From: Jeotgalibaca dankookensis
Lineage (GTDB): Bacteria; Bacillota; Bacilli; Lactobacillales; Aerococcaceae
Length of the DNA stretch: 64,000 nt
Direction: 5' to 3'
Assembly: GCF_002005405.1 (NCBI RefSeq)
Contig: NZ_CP019728.1
Location: 1,054,001 to 1,118,000, forward strand
A model generated the notes under the pieces. It was not told the DNA's origin. It ran no database searches and saw only the letters and a list, made by a program, of their open reading frames with translations. Made by a program: the position numbers and the translations under genes. Positions within the stretch are counted from its first letter, which is position 1. The number at the start of each line of letters is the position of its first letter. Positions 23,862-31,999 of this stretch are shown piece after piece.

Positions 23862-26312
23862 ATGAGCGAAAAGAAGAAATCGCATCAGTGGCTCCTGGAA
23901 GGAATTGACTGCGCCAATTGTGCTGCTAAAGTGGAGCGAGGGGTGGCTTCCATTCCTGGCGTCACTGAAAGCAATGTGAATTTCATGACAGAAACCTTGA
24001 GGTTTGAGGTTGCTGATGATCAAGAAAACTTAATCTTAGTCAATATACAAGAAAAAATTAACAAGTTGGAACCCGACGTGACTTTAAAAAACAAAGCAGA
24101 TGGGCAATTGATTAACATGAACCCAGCAATTGTTTTGGAAAGTCATTCCAAAGAAGATGAGGAAAGCCATCATGAATGGCTATTAGAGGGAATTGATTGC
24201 GCCAATTGTGCTGCAAAGATTGAGAATGGCGTGGCTGAAATAGATGGAGTCATAAATAGTAACGTGAATTACATGACCCAGACATTAAGCTTTGATCTTG
24301 TGGCAGAAAATGACGCTAAAACTCTTTCTTCGGTTAAAACTAAAATTAAAAAACTAGAACCTGATATCATCCCTCTTATAAAAGCTACAGGTCAGGAAGT
24401 TGGAGAAGACAGGGGTCTCCAGTCAGAAAAATCGGGTCAGAAACAGAATCACAAAAGACCAGAAAATTTGGGAATTAATTTAACCATCGGTCGCTTAATC
24501 CTTGCCGTTTCAGTGCTTTTACTGGCAAGTTTTGCCCCCATTACCCCTTCCCTTTCCTTTGGTTTGTTTGTGGTCGCTTACCTTGTGGCCGGTTATGATG
24601 TGATTTGGCGAGCCGTTCGAAATATCTTTAATGGCCAAGTCTTTGATGAAAACTTTTTGATGACGATTGCGACACTTGCTGCCTTCTATGTGCAAGAATA
24701 TCCCGAAGCAGTAGCCGTTATGCTTTTCTATCAAGTGGGCGAAGTTTTTCAAGATGTGGCCGTAAACAAATCACGTCGCTCTATCGCAGACTTGATGGAT
24801 ATTCGTCCGGATTACGCCAATATAAAGTTAGCCGATGGCAGTACACGCCAAGTTTCACCAGAATCGATTAAAGTCGGCGATACCATTCTCGTACGTCCAG
24901 GCGAAAAAGTGCCCTTAGACGGGAAAGTGGTCGGCGGTTCTTCCGCTATGGATACGTCTGCTTTAACCGGTGAGTCAATGCCCCGAAGTGTTAAAGAAGG
25001 TGACGACGTTTTAAGTGGTTTTATCAACAAAAGCGGCTTGCTAGAAGTCGTGGTTGAAAAGCCCTTCTCAGAGTCAACCGTGACAAAAATTCTCGAGCTG
25101 GTTGAGAATGCAAGCAGTCGTAAAGCACCAACCGAACAATTCATTACAAAGTTTGCTCGTTACTATACGCCGATTGTGGTCATTTTAGCGGTCTTATTAG
25201 CTGTTCTTTTACCCTTGACTATTCCTGGAATGACGTTTAACGATGGTGTTTACCGGGCAGCTATTTTCCTTGTTATTTCATGTCCTTGTGCCTTAGTTGT
25301 TTCAATTCCTGTCGGTTTCTTTGGCGGAATTGGTGCTTCTTCACGTAAAGGTATCTTAGTGAAAGGCGGCAACTTCTTAGAAGGCTTAAACTATGTCAAA
25401 TATGTCATTATGGATAAGACGGGTACCTTAACCAAAGGGGAATTTGAAATAACCGATATTCAATCGACACCAGAATTCAATAATGAAGAACTCTTAGAAC
25501 TAGCCGCTTATGCGGAAACCCATTCTTCACACCCGATTGCGGTTTCTATCAAAGAACATTACGGGAAAGAGATTGATGAACGACGAATTGATGAATACAA
25601 TGATCTCTCAGGCCATGGTGTTCAAGCGGTTGTTGATGGCAAAGAGATATTAGCCGGAAATGCTAAATTAATGGCTAAATATGGTATTCCTTTTAAAGAA
25701 GTAGAAGAAGTCGGAACGGTTGTCTATTTAGCGATTGAGGGAGCCTATGCTGGTTACCTTCTAATTGCCGATACGATTAAAGATGACGCTGCAGAAGGCA
25801 TTGCCTTAATGAAAGAAAAAGGCGTCGAACACATTATCATGCTTACAGGCGATTCAAAAGCGGTGGCCGAAGCTGTTGGGAATAAATTAGGGATCGATGA
25901 AATCCACTCGGAACTTCTTCCGCAAGACAAAGTGGAGAAAATGGAAGAAATTATGGCGCGCAAAAATAAAAAAGATAAAGTCGTTTTTGTGGGCGATGGT
26001 ATCAACGATACGCCCGTACTGGCCCGTTCAGATATCGGGATTGCGATGGGTGGCTTAGGATCAGACGCAGCCATTGAAGCGGCGGATATCGTGATTATGG
26101 ACGACAAGCCGTCTAAAATTGGAACGGCCATGCAAGTGGCCAAAGATACTCGCCAAATTGTCTGGCAAAATATCATTCTCGCACTAGCCATCAAAGGGGT
26201 ATTTTTGGTTTTAGGTGCTTTTGGTGTCGCTTCGATGTGGGAAGCAGTCTTTGCAGATGTTGGTGTAACGGTTATTGCTGTATTGAACGCCATGCGTGTT
26301 TTGAGAAAATAA
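23862..26312 (+). CDS. cadA: CadA cadmium/zinc/lead P1B-type ATPase with two HMA domains
   Basis: 816 residues. Two heavy-metal domains each carry EGIDCANCAAK (Cys17/Cys20 and about residues 115-118), where many CadA have one. Then the P-type core: TGES, ISCPCALVVSIPVG (CPC metal site), MDKTGTLTKGE (phosphorylated Asp), SSHPIAVS (HP), MLTGDSKAV and VGDGINDTPVLA. CPC plus cadC/cadD as neighbours indicates Cd(II), Zn(II) or Pb(II) export. GAAAGGAAG precedes the ATG. The gene looks richer in G and C than its neighbours (impression only), which suits separate transfer. Confidence 0.95.
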   Translation: MSEKKKSHQWLLEGIDCANCAAKVERGVASIPGVTESNVNFMTETLRFEVADDQENLILVNIQEKINKLEPDVTLKNKADGQLINMNPAIVLESHSKEDEESHHEWLLEGIDCANCAAKIENGVAEIDGVINSNVNYMTQTLSFDLVAENDAKTLSSVKTKIKKLEPDIIPLIKATGQEVGEDRGLQSEKSGQKQNHKRPENLGINLTIGRLILAVSVLLLASFAPITPSLSFGLFVVAYLVAGYDVIWRAVRNIFNGQVFDENFLMTIATLAAFYVQEYPEAVAVMLFYQVGEVFQDVAVNKSRRSIADLMDIRPDYANIKLADGSTRQVSPESIKVGDTILVRPGEKVPLDGKVVGGSSAMDTSALTGESMPRSVKEGDDVLSGFINKSGLLEVVVEKPFSESTVTKILELVENASSRKAPTEQFITKFARYYTPIVVILAVLLAVLLPLTIPGMTFNDGVYRAAIFLVISCPCALVVSIPVGFFGGIGASSRKGILVKGGNFLEGLNYVKYVIMDKTGTLTKGEFEITDIQSTPEFNNEELLELAAYAETHSSHPIAVSIKEHYGKEIDERRIDEYNDLSGHGVQAVVDGKEILAGNAKLMAKYGIPFKEVEEVGTVVYLAIEGAYAGYLLIADTIKDDAAEGIALMKEKGVEHIIMLTGDSKAVAEAVGNKLGIDEIHSELLPQDKVEKMEEIMARKNKKDKVVFVGDGINDTPVLARSDIGIAMGGLGSDAAIEAADIVIMDDKPSKIGTAMQVAKDTRQIVWQNIILALAIKGVFLVLGAFGVASMWEAVFADVGVTVIAVLNAMRVLRK

Positions 26313-26460
26313 ATGAGTCATGTGAATTTCTCATGGTTTGTTTGGTAACTAAATCATAGGCGTTCATTGATCTTTTTTCATTTCAAAAGCAAAAATGGTG
26401 TCAATTAATCAAAATTAGCCCATCAATACCATCTATTATAGAAACAATTTGACAAACAAA

Positions 26461-26510
26461 AAAGGAACACGCAACTGTACTTTGTAAATTCGCAGTTACT
26501 TGTTCCTTTT
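26461..26510. terminator. Terminator between cadA and dps (convergent)
   Basis: AAAGGAACA...CAACTG pairs with CAGTT...TGTTCCTTT with T runs on both sides. It is placed to stop both cadA and dps transcripts. Confidence 0.75.
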
Positions 26511-26523
26511 CATCTATATTGTA

Positions 26524-27078
26524 TTAGTCTTCCTCTTCATCGTGGTAATCATCATCTTCTAGGGCTTCTTTTCCTAAAAAGGCTTGCAACATCCAGATTT
26601 TTGTATCTAAGTCATCTTTAAATTCAATTAGCGTATCCTCAAAGACAACATTCTCTTCTTCTTGCGCCAAGTGAATGGCACGAATCGTTAATTCACGAGT
26701 TTCTCTGAAATCATCGATGATATTGTCAACCATTTCTTCGGCTTTTATATATTTATCTGCTGGATCTTCTGATAGCATAGAATACTCGACAAGCTCTTTG
26801 GTTGTAGAAGCTGGTTTATATCCTGAAGCTAGCAGTTGTTCAGCTAAACGGTCAAACCATTTTTCATTATCATCATATAGTTCCTCAAATTTTTCATGTA
26901 AAGTAAAGAAGTGAGGTCCCTTTACATACCAATGATACTGATGTAACTTCACATGTAGTGTGTGAATATTCCCTAAAAGATGGTCTGTAATGGCTGCTGC
27001 ATTTATTTTCGTATGATGCACATGATCTTTATATTCTTGTTCTTCTTTTAATCTTTCTTGTGGTGTTTTTTCTGACAT
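26524..27078 (-). CDS. dps: Dps-family ferritin-like protein
   Basis: 184 residues. LHVKLHQYHWYVKGPHFFTLHEKFEELYDD is interrupted only by my limit: HQYHWYVKG and FFTLHEKFEELYDD give the intersubunit ferroxidase His, Asp and Glu of Dps. A long acidic tail (EALEDDDYHDEEED) ends it. Dps oxidises Fe(II) with H2O2 and shields DNA. GGAGG precedes the ATG. It starts 40 bp after the HMA chaperone gene (27119-27349), so both probably share the FNR-type promoter at 27421-27462. Confidence 0.92.
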   Translation of the reverse strand: MSEKTPQERLKEEQEYKDHVHHTKINAAAITDHLLGNIHTLHVKLHQYHWYVKGPHFFTLHEKFEELYDDNEKWFDRLAEQLLASGYKPASTTKELVEYSMLSEDPADKYIKAEEMVDNIIDDFRETRELTIRAIHLAQEEENVVFEDTLIEFKDDLDTKIWMLQAFLGKEALEDDDYHDEEED

Positions 27079-27118
27079 GATTCATTCCTCCATTATTTTT
27101 TTGATTTTTTAAGTAAAC

Positions 27119-27349
27119 CTACGCGGCTTTTACACGCGATCTTTTTACGCCATAACCTAAGTCTTGGATAGCTTTTTCTATGTCTTCAATTGATACAGTG
27201 TCGTCGAAGTTTACTTTTACGCGGCTTGCATTGAACATCACTTTTAAGCTGTCTTTATCCACACCGTTTAAGTTACCAACACCATTTTCGATTTTTTGTA
27301 GACATGATGGACAAGTTAACGTTTCTAATTGAATATTTGCTTTTTGCAT
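27119..27349 (-). CDS. HMA-domain metal chaperone (CopZ-like), copy 1
   Basis: 76 residues, one HMA domain. LETLTCPSCLQKIE has the metal-binding CPSC (Cys13, Cys16); the usual motif in CopZ is MxCxxC. It pairs with the near relative at 31165-31377, which shares QLExLxCPSCxQKI. It likely passes Cu(I) or another soft metal to the nearby ATPase, which has no HMA domain of its own. GGAG before the ATG. Metal not certain. Confidence 0.85.
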   Translation of the reverse strand: MQKANIQLETLTCPSCLQKIENGVGNLNGVDKDSLKVMFNASRVKVNFDDTVSIEDIEKAIQDLGYGVKRSRVKAA

Positions 27350-27420
27350 GATACATTCTCCTTTGAATTTTTATTTATTATTTATTATTTATTCATTCGA
27401 TTTACCTTATTGACATCTAT

Positions 27421-27462
27421 AGTATATTAGCTATTCAAGCTTTTAATCTTGATCTACATCAA
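27421..27462 (-). promoter_or_regulatory. FNR-type promoter P1 for HMA copy 1 and dps
   Basis: TTGATCTACATCAA (27449-27462) matches the Fnr consensus TTGAT-N4-ATCAA exactly. On the minus strand 22 nt later is TATACT (27421-27426). This is the geometry of a class II activator site centred near -42. It gives a leader of about 65 nt before the ATG at 27349. Confidence 0.8.
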
Positions 27463-27463
27463 T

Positions 27464-27496
27464 TTAACGAGGTATTTTGTATTTCAATATTTTCAT
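27464..27496 (-). CDS. Possible 10-codon ORF behind promoter P2
   Basis: MKILKYKIPR-stop, with AGAGG 6-7 nt before the ATG, about 14 nt after the expected start site of promoter P2. It ends just before the P1 site. It may be a leader peptide or the stub of a lost gene. Only spacing and the ribosome site support it. Confidence 0.3.
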   Translation of the reverse strand: MKILKYKIPR

Positions 27497-27516
27497 TTCT
27501 TACCTCTTATGCATCT

Positions 27517-27558
27517 ATTCTAATCGAAGACTAGATAGATTGAATTGATGTAGATCAA
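27517..27558 (-). promoter_or_regulatory. FNR-type promoter P2
   Basis: TTGATGTAGATCAA (27545-27558), 22 nt, TAGAAT (27517-27522) on the minus strand: same geometry as P1. It lies 96 bp upstream of P1 and has only a 10-codon ORF directly after it. The 303-bp gap 27350-27652 holds P1, P2 and this ORF; otherwise nothing is seen. Confidence 0.7.
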
Positions 27559-27652
27559 GAATTAGTATTAATCTCCTAATTGTTTCTGAAATTTGTTCGA
27601 TTATATTATATTGGAAATTCTACCGTAATCTATTTAGTTTTTATTGTATTTT

Positions 27653-29554
27653 TTATGCATGAACCTCTTTTGCGTTCGCCGTTTCTACATCAGTTCCTTT
27701 GAGTCTGTAGCGCAATAGTCTCATACCGTTTAAGATAACGACTAGGATACTTCCTTCGTGTACTAACATACCAATTGACATGTTCATCCAGTCTGAGAAG
27801 AAAACGGCTGCTAGAAGAACAAGTACAGTACCTACTGCAATGACAATATTTTGTTTCATATTATTGGCGGTTGCTTTAGTTAAGCCTAAAGCGTGAGGCA
27901 AGCGGCTCATATTTGAGTTCATTAAAACGACATCAGAAGTTTCAATAGCGACGTCTGTTCCGCTACCCATTGCGATTCCAATATCCGCAAGGGCTAATGA
28001 AGGACTATCGTTTACTCCATCACCAACGAATGCGACAATTTGACCCTGAGCTTGGAGTTCTTTGAGGTAGTCTGCCTTATCTTCTGGCAGTAAGTTTCCA
28101 TGGGCTTCTGTTAATCCTAATTCTTCAGCGACTAAATCAACAGTACCTTGGTTATCTCCTGATAGTACGATTAAGTTCTTAACACCTAAAGCTTTCATCG
28201 CTTGTAAATCTTGTTTAATCCCTGGGCGAATTTGGTCACGAATCCCCATTAGAGCTTTCAACTCACCATCGACTACTGTAATAACTAATGAGTTTCCACC
28301 TTTTTCGTAGGCTTCAAAATCTTCACGAGCTTCTTTTGTTAATTGGATATTTTCTTTTTCCATTAAAGCTACGTTTCCTATTGCAACGCGGTGGCCATCG
28401 ACTTCTGCGACGATTCCTCCACCTTTTACAACGTTTGTTTCATCTACTGGATACATTTCAATATCGCCTAACTGTGAAAGAACCGCTTTTGCGAGTGGGT
28501 GATCCGATTCATTCTCGACACTTGCCAGATAGCTTAGTGCTTGATCTGCATCCCCATAGGTTTTAAATTCGGCAACTTCTGGGTTACCTACAGTTAGAGT
28601 TCCTGTTTTATCAAATAGAATCGTATCAACTTTACTAAAGTCTTGAATTACTTCTGAACCTTTTAATAATACACCATTTTTTGCACCATTTCCGATACCA
28701 GCTACGTTAGAAACAGGTACTCCAATGACTAATGCACCTGGGCATCCGAGTACTAGTATTGTAATGGCCAACTCGACATTTTGACTAAAAATCCACACGA
28801 TAAACGCTAAGACTAAGACGGCTGGTGTATACCACTGCGAGAACTGGTCAATAAAGCGTTCAGCTTCTGATTTTGAATCTTGAGCTTCTTCAACAAGCTC
28901 AATAATTTTACCGAAAGTTGTATCTTCTCCTACACGGTCTGCACGAATTTGTAGGGTTCCATTTTCTAAAATTGTACCTGCGAAGACTTCTGAATCTGTT
29001 TCTTTTCGAACCGGATCCGCTTCACCAGTGATTGATGCTTCGTTAATGTGACCTTCACCAATAACAACCGTTCCATCAACTGGAACTTTTCCACCTGTAC
29101 GGACTTGTAGGATATCGCCTTCGTCAACATCCCATACATCAACTTCTTCAAATTCACCATTTTCCATTTGTTTAAAAGCTACTTCTGGTGCCATTTCTGT
29201 CAATTCTTTAATCGCTGAACGAGTAGAGTTCAATGTGCGAGCCTCTAACCAGCTACCGAATAAGAATAAGAACGTTACGATAGCTGACTCTTCATAGTTT
29301 TGAATGAGGAAAGCACCGATTACTGCGATGGTTACTAACACATCAATTGAAATTACTTTTACCTTTAAAGCCCCAAAAGCTTGAATGGCGATTGGTGCCA
29401 CCCCTAAAATAGATGCGATAATGAATGCGATATTAAAAACTTGTGTGTTTCCAAAACCAAAGTGTGCAATAAATCCTATAACGATTAAAATTCGGCTCTT
29501 TGTCAAGAAGTGTTGATAGTGTATTTTTACGATTGAATGAAGTTTAAAATTCAC
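27653..29554 (-). CDS. P1B-type metal ATPase with CPG motif, 5' end replaced by ISL3 element
   Basis: 633 residues as it stands, but the first 20 codons or so come from the IS end. Core motifs: TGEADPV, VLGCPGALVIGVPVSN (CPG where P1B ATPases have CPC or a variant), LFDKTGTLTVG, SDHPLAKAV (HP), LSGDNQGT and VGDGVNDSPSLA. There is no HMA domain; two separate HMA proteins lie on either side. The original start is the ATG at 31075, and without the IS the gene reads as 631 residues. The current frame opens at GTG 29554 with no ribosome site, so expression is doubtful. Likely soft-metal export; metal unknown. Confidence 0.85.
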   Translation of the reverse strand: MNFKLHSIVKIHYQHFLTKSRILIVIGFIAHFGFGNTQVFNIAFIIASILGVAPIAIQAFGALKVKVISIDVLVTIAVIGAFLIQNYEESAIVTFLFLFGSWLEARTLNSTRSAIKELTEMAPEVAFKQMENGEFEEVDVWDVDEGDILQVRTGGKVPVDGTVVIGEGHINEASITGEADPVRKETDSEVFAGTILENGTLQIRADRVGEDTTFGKIIELVEEAQDSKSEAERFIDQFSQWYTPAVLVLAFIVWIFSQNVELAITILVLGCPGALVIGVPVSNVAGIGNGAKNGVLLKGSEVIQDFSKVDTILFDKTGTLTVGNPEVAEFKTYGDADQALSYLASVENESDHPLAKAVLSQLGDIEMYPVDETNVVKGGGIVAEVDGHRVAIGNVALMEKENIQLTKEAREDFEAYEKGGNSLVITVVDGELKALMGIRDQIRPGIKQDLQAMKALGVKNLIVLSGDNQGTVDLVAEELGLTEAHGNLLPEDKADYLKELQAQGQIVAFVGDGVNDSPSLALADIGIAMGSGTDVAIETSDVVLMNSNMSRLPHALGLTKATANNMKQNIVIAVGTVLVLLAAVFFSDWMNMSIGMLVHEGSILVVILNGMRLLRYRLKGTDVETANAKEVHA

Positions 29555-31012
29555 AATCTATGAAGCAGTAGCTGGGAACCGAACGGTTCCTAAGCTGCTG
29601 TTTTTATTTCTAGCAATTTATATTCTATAAAGATGCGGTTACGGAAATTAGAAAAGTTACGATAACCATAGGCTGCCCGCTTAATAACCTTGATTTTGTT
29701 ATTGATTCCTTCCACTAAGCCGTTCGAGTAATCATAGTTCAGTGCGTTGATAATTGCTTTTTCGGATTGACGGAATGTCTTCAAAGCCTGGTCCATTTTG
29801 ACCGTCAGCCCCTGTTGTTTTTCATGAACGAAAGAGCTGAACAGCTTTGGTTTCCGGTGATTAACCGTGAAGATGATGGTTTGGTAGGCGTTATAATTAA
29901 GGCGCAACCCCTCGTCCAAAGAGAGGAGATAGTCAATGATTCCCCTCTCCGTCACGAGACCCTTAAAAAGCCGGTGATAACGGTATTCGGTGCTATTCAA
30001 TGTCTCTTCCTTTTTCAGGATTAATTTCCAGTATTTTTTCAGCTTCCTGTAATCTCGATTAGCCTTTAAGTCTTTCGATTTCTTCAGGGTATTCATAAAA
30101 CTGACACGTGCCATATTGAGAGCTCGGTTCACCTGTGTGACAATGTGAAAACGATCAATGATCAACTCTGCCTGAGGAAAGAGGGCCTGAAACAGTTTTT
30201 GATAAGGACCGTAAAGGTCTACTACCACCGTCTTGACCTTCGCTCGTTGTTCTTGTGGAAAACGCATAAAGTAATCCATGATTGATTTGTTACGGCGATC
30301 TTCAAGAATATCAAAAATTTTCTTGTTGTCGGAATCACAAATAATCAGGCTCATTGCCCCCTCAGCGCTTTTTACGCTCTTAAATTCATCAATCGCCAAG
30401 TTCTCAGGAAGATGGGTATAGACTTGGCGGAATGTATCATAAAAATCTCCAAAAACCCTTTTGACGGTGTTATTGGAAACACGGTGTTCAAGCGCAAGAT
30501 CCTTTTCAGATATGTTCCTCGTCCCTTGGACGGCGATAGAACGCTTCACATCATTCGTGATATGGCAACGTTTTTTTACGATACACGTTTCCGCAATAAA
30601 CGTTTGACCACATTCCCGGCATAAGAATCGTTGTTTCTTCAGTTCCAAGTAGGTGGGACATCCCGCCATATCGAGGAGTAGAGGATGAGTCAGTTTTGTC
30701 CCATTTTTGACTATCGATCCCTCATTTACGCAGCCGCAGCACTTACAAGCCTCTGGTGTATAGGTCAGCTTGGCGGAGATGATTTTGCAATGCAGGCCAT
30801 TTCTAACTTCTTCCTTCAGCCAATCCTTATCCATCACTTTAATATTTTTATCTTTTATTCCTAGCAGATTTAATATAGAATGTTTATGAGACAAATGAAT
30901 TTCCTCCCTAAAATAAAGACTCGATACCTTCATTTTAACGGAAAAATTCATTTGTCTCTTTGTGTTTTCACAAAAGGGCCATGGGCCCATCAACACTTAA
31001 TATTCTAGAACC
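29494..31012. mobile_element. ISL3-family insertion sequence
   Basis: 1519 bp, ending at inverted repeats GGCTCT...AAGTGTTGATAG (left) and, reversed, GGTTCT...AAGTGTTGATGG (right). The 8-bp direct repeat TAAAATTC flanks it on both sides (29486-29493 and 31013-31020), the normal ISL3 target duplication. It carries one transposase gene. It is inserted after codon 21 of the ATPase gene. Confidence 0.95.
29590..30894 (-). CDS. ISL3-family transposase
   Basis: About 434 residues. I choose TTG 30894 (SHKHSILNLLGIKDKNI), which has GGGAGG 8 nt before; the open frame runs upstream to 30996 without family likeness. N-terminal zinc fingers (CKCCGC; CRECGQTF), then a helix-turn-helix (NISEKDLALEHRVSNNTVKRV), then the DDE domain with NLAIDEFKSVK, VVVDLYGPYQKLFQALFP, IIDRFHIVTQVNRA, and SNGLVEGINNKIKVIKRAAYG. 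No break seen, so it may be active. Confidence 0.93.
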   Translation of the reverse strand: MSHKHSILNLLGIKDKNIKVMDKDWLKEEVRNGLHCKIISAKLTYTPEACKCCGCVNEGSIVKNGTKLTHPLLLDMAGCPTYLELKKQRFLCRECGQTFIAETCIVKKRCHITNDVKRSIAVQGTRNISEKDLALEHRVSNNTVKRVFGDFYDTFRQVYTHLPENLAIDEFKSVKSAEGAMSLIICDSDNKKIFDILEDRRNKSIMDYFMRFPQEQRAKVKTVVVDLYGPYQKLFQALFPQAELIIDRFHIVTQVNRALNMARVSFMNTLKKSKDLKANRDYRKLKKYWKLILKKEETLNSTEYRYHRLFKGLVTERGIIDYLLSLDEGLRLNYNAYQTIIFTVNHRKPKLFSSFVHEKQQGLTVKMDQALKTFRQSEKAIINALNYDYSNGLVEGINNKIKVIKRAAYGYRNFSNFRNRIFIEYKLLEIKTAA

Positions 31013-31075
31013 TAAAATTCCTGAGATAAGTGTGATTTTATTTTTACTGCTTAATATTTTTTGCTGAAAACCCAT
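31013..31075 (-). pseudogene. Detached 5' end of the P1B ATPase gene
   Basis: From ATG 31075 (AGGAGGAG 6-7 nt before) it reads MGFQQKILSSKNKITLISGIL. With one copy of the 8-bp repeat removed, it joins in frame to IVIGFIAHFGFG in the gene left of the IS. So this is the true start, cut off by the ISL3 element. It would make a short peptide running into the IS. Confidence 0.9.
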
Positions 31076-31164
31076 TTCTTTCTCCTCCTAGTTTGTACTT
31101 GTTGACTACAGTATACCCTGCGCTTTTTCATTTAAAATTGACCCCAATCAACTTTCATACGTTA

Positions 31165-31377
31165 TTATATTTTCTTTGCTGAATATCCAATCTCTTCAAT
31201 CTTATGAAGAATTTCTTCCTCTGATATTTTATTGTCTTCAAATACTACTCTTGCTTTGCTTCTATCAAATAAAATTTTTATTGTTTCTATCCCCGTTAAT
31301 TCATTTACATTGTCTATGATTTTTTGCATACAAGATGGACAGTTCAATTTTTCTAATTGAAACGTTATCGTCGTCAT
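31165..31377 (-). CDS. HMA-domain metal chaperone, copy 2
   Basis: 70 residues. FQLEKLNCPSCMQKIIDNV gives the CPSC metal site (Cys13, Cys16). One complete HMA fold, ending GYSAKKI. 89 bp upstream of the native ATPase start, same strand, so it was probably co-transcribed with the ATPase before the IS came in. A close relative lies at 27119-27349, on the other side of the ATPase gene. Expression from promoter P3. Confidence 0.85.
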   Translation of the reverse strand: MTTITFQLEKLNCPSCMQKIIDNVNELTGIETIKILFDRSKARVVFEDNKISEEEILHKIEEIGYSAKKI

Positions 31378-31432
31378 CTTCTCTCTCCTTTATTTTTTTA
31401 GTCATTACTCTGAATGTTTTGATTACACAGTT

Positions 31433-31474
31433 AGTATAGACCGAATATTTTGTTTGCGAATTGATTTATATCAA
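31433..31474 (-). promoter_or_regulatory. FNR-type promoter P3 for HMA copy 2 and ATPase
   Basis: TTGATTTATATCAA (31461-31474), 22 nt, TATACT (31433-31438) on the minus strand. The hexamer and spacing equal those of P1. Leader of about 50 nt to the ATG at 31377. Confidence 0.8.
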
Positions 31475-31541
31475 TCTTTTACATTCATTTAAACATTCGA
31501 ATAAAAAATCACTATCCGTTAAGATAGCGACTCTTTTTCTT

Positions 31542-31853
31542 TTATGCACCATGTTCATCTTGTAGAATCTCAAGTTTTTGAAGGACAGTATCTATACTAT
31601 TGGGATCTAAATTCGAATCATCAAATTCCGCTCCATGCCCTTGAATCAGCATATTTAATTTCGGCTGCAAGCCAGTAATATCATGCGCTGCTTCTGGTAT
31701 CTCACAGTTATGCGCGACTAACAAAGCGTCTGCTTTTTCGTGAAAAGTATCTAAAGAGTCTAAAGCCATATTAGAATCATCAAATGTTACACCATGGTCT
31801 TCCAGTAAAAAATTTAATTTTCTATTTATGTCATTTGCTATATTTTTGTCCAT
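31542..31853 (-). CDS. Small internally duplicated protein, unknown function
   Basis: 103 residues, no family recognised. Two similar halves: LNFLLEDHGVTFDDSNMALDSLD (first) and LNMLIQGHGAEFDDSNLDPNSID (second), each followed by a helix. The repeated H-G-x-x-F-D-D-S-N is the most conserved part and could bind metal. Acidic, soluble. It has its own FNR-type promoter (P4). GGAGGATTTATAGAA precedes the ATG. Its neighbours point to metal or redox stress. Confidence 0.75.
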   Translation of the reverse strand: MDKNIANDINRKLNFLLEDHGVTFDDSNMALDSLDTFHEKADALLVAHNCEIPEAAHDITGLQPKLNMLIQGHGAEFDDSNLDPNSIDTVLQKLEILQDEHGA

Positions 31854-31893
31854 TTCTATAAATCCTCCGCATTTGTATTTTTGTTACATCTAC

Positions 31894-31935
31894 AGTCTAC
31901 AAGAGATAACCGCTGTAATAATTGATGCGTATCAA
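31894..31935 (-). promoter_or_regulatory. FNR-type promoter P4
   Basis: TTGATGCGTATCAA (31922-31935), 22 nt, TAGACT (31894-31899) on the minus strand. Leader of about 34 nt to the ATG at 31853. Fourth site with the same geometry. Confidence 0.75.
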
Positions 31936-31999
31936 TAAACTGTGTTATTATTAGAAATACTTTGAATGTATAGACACCGTTCTAAAACAAAATTTAAAT

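Noticed and set aside
25754-26293. Minus-strand ORF of 179 residues inside cadA
   Set aside because: Ala/Ser/Ile-rich shadow of cadA with no ribosome site.
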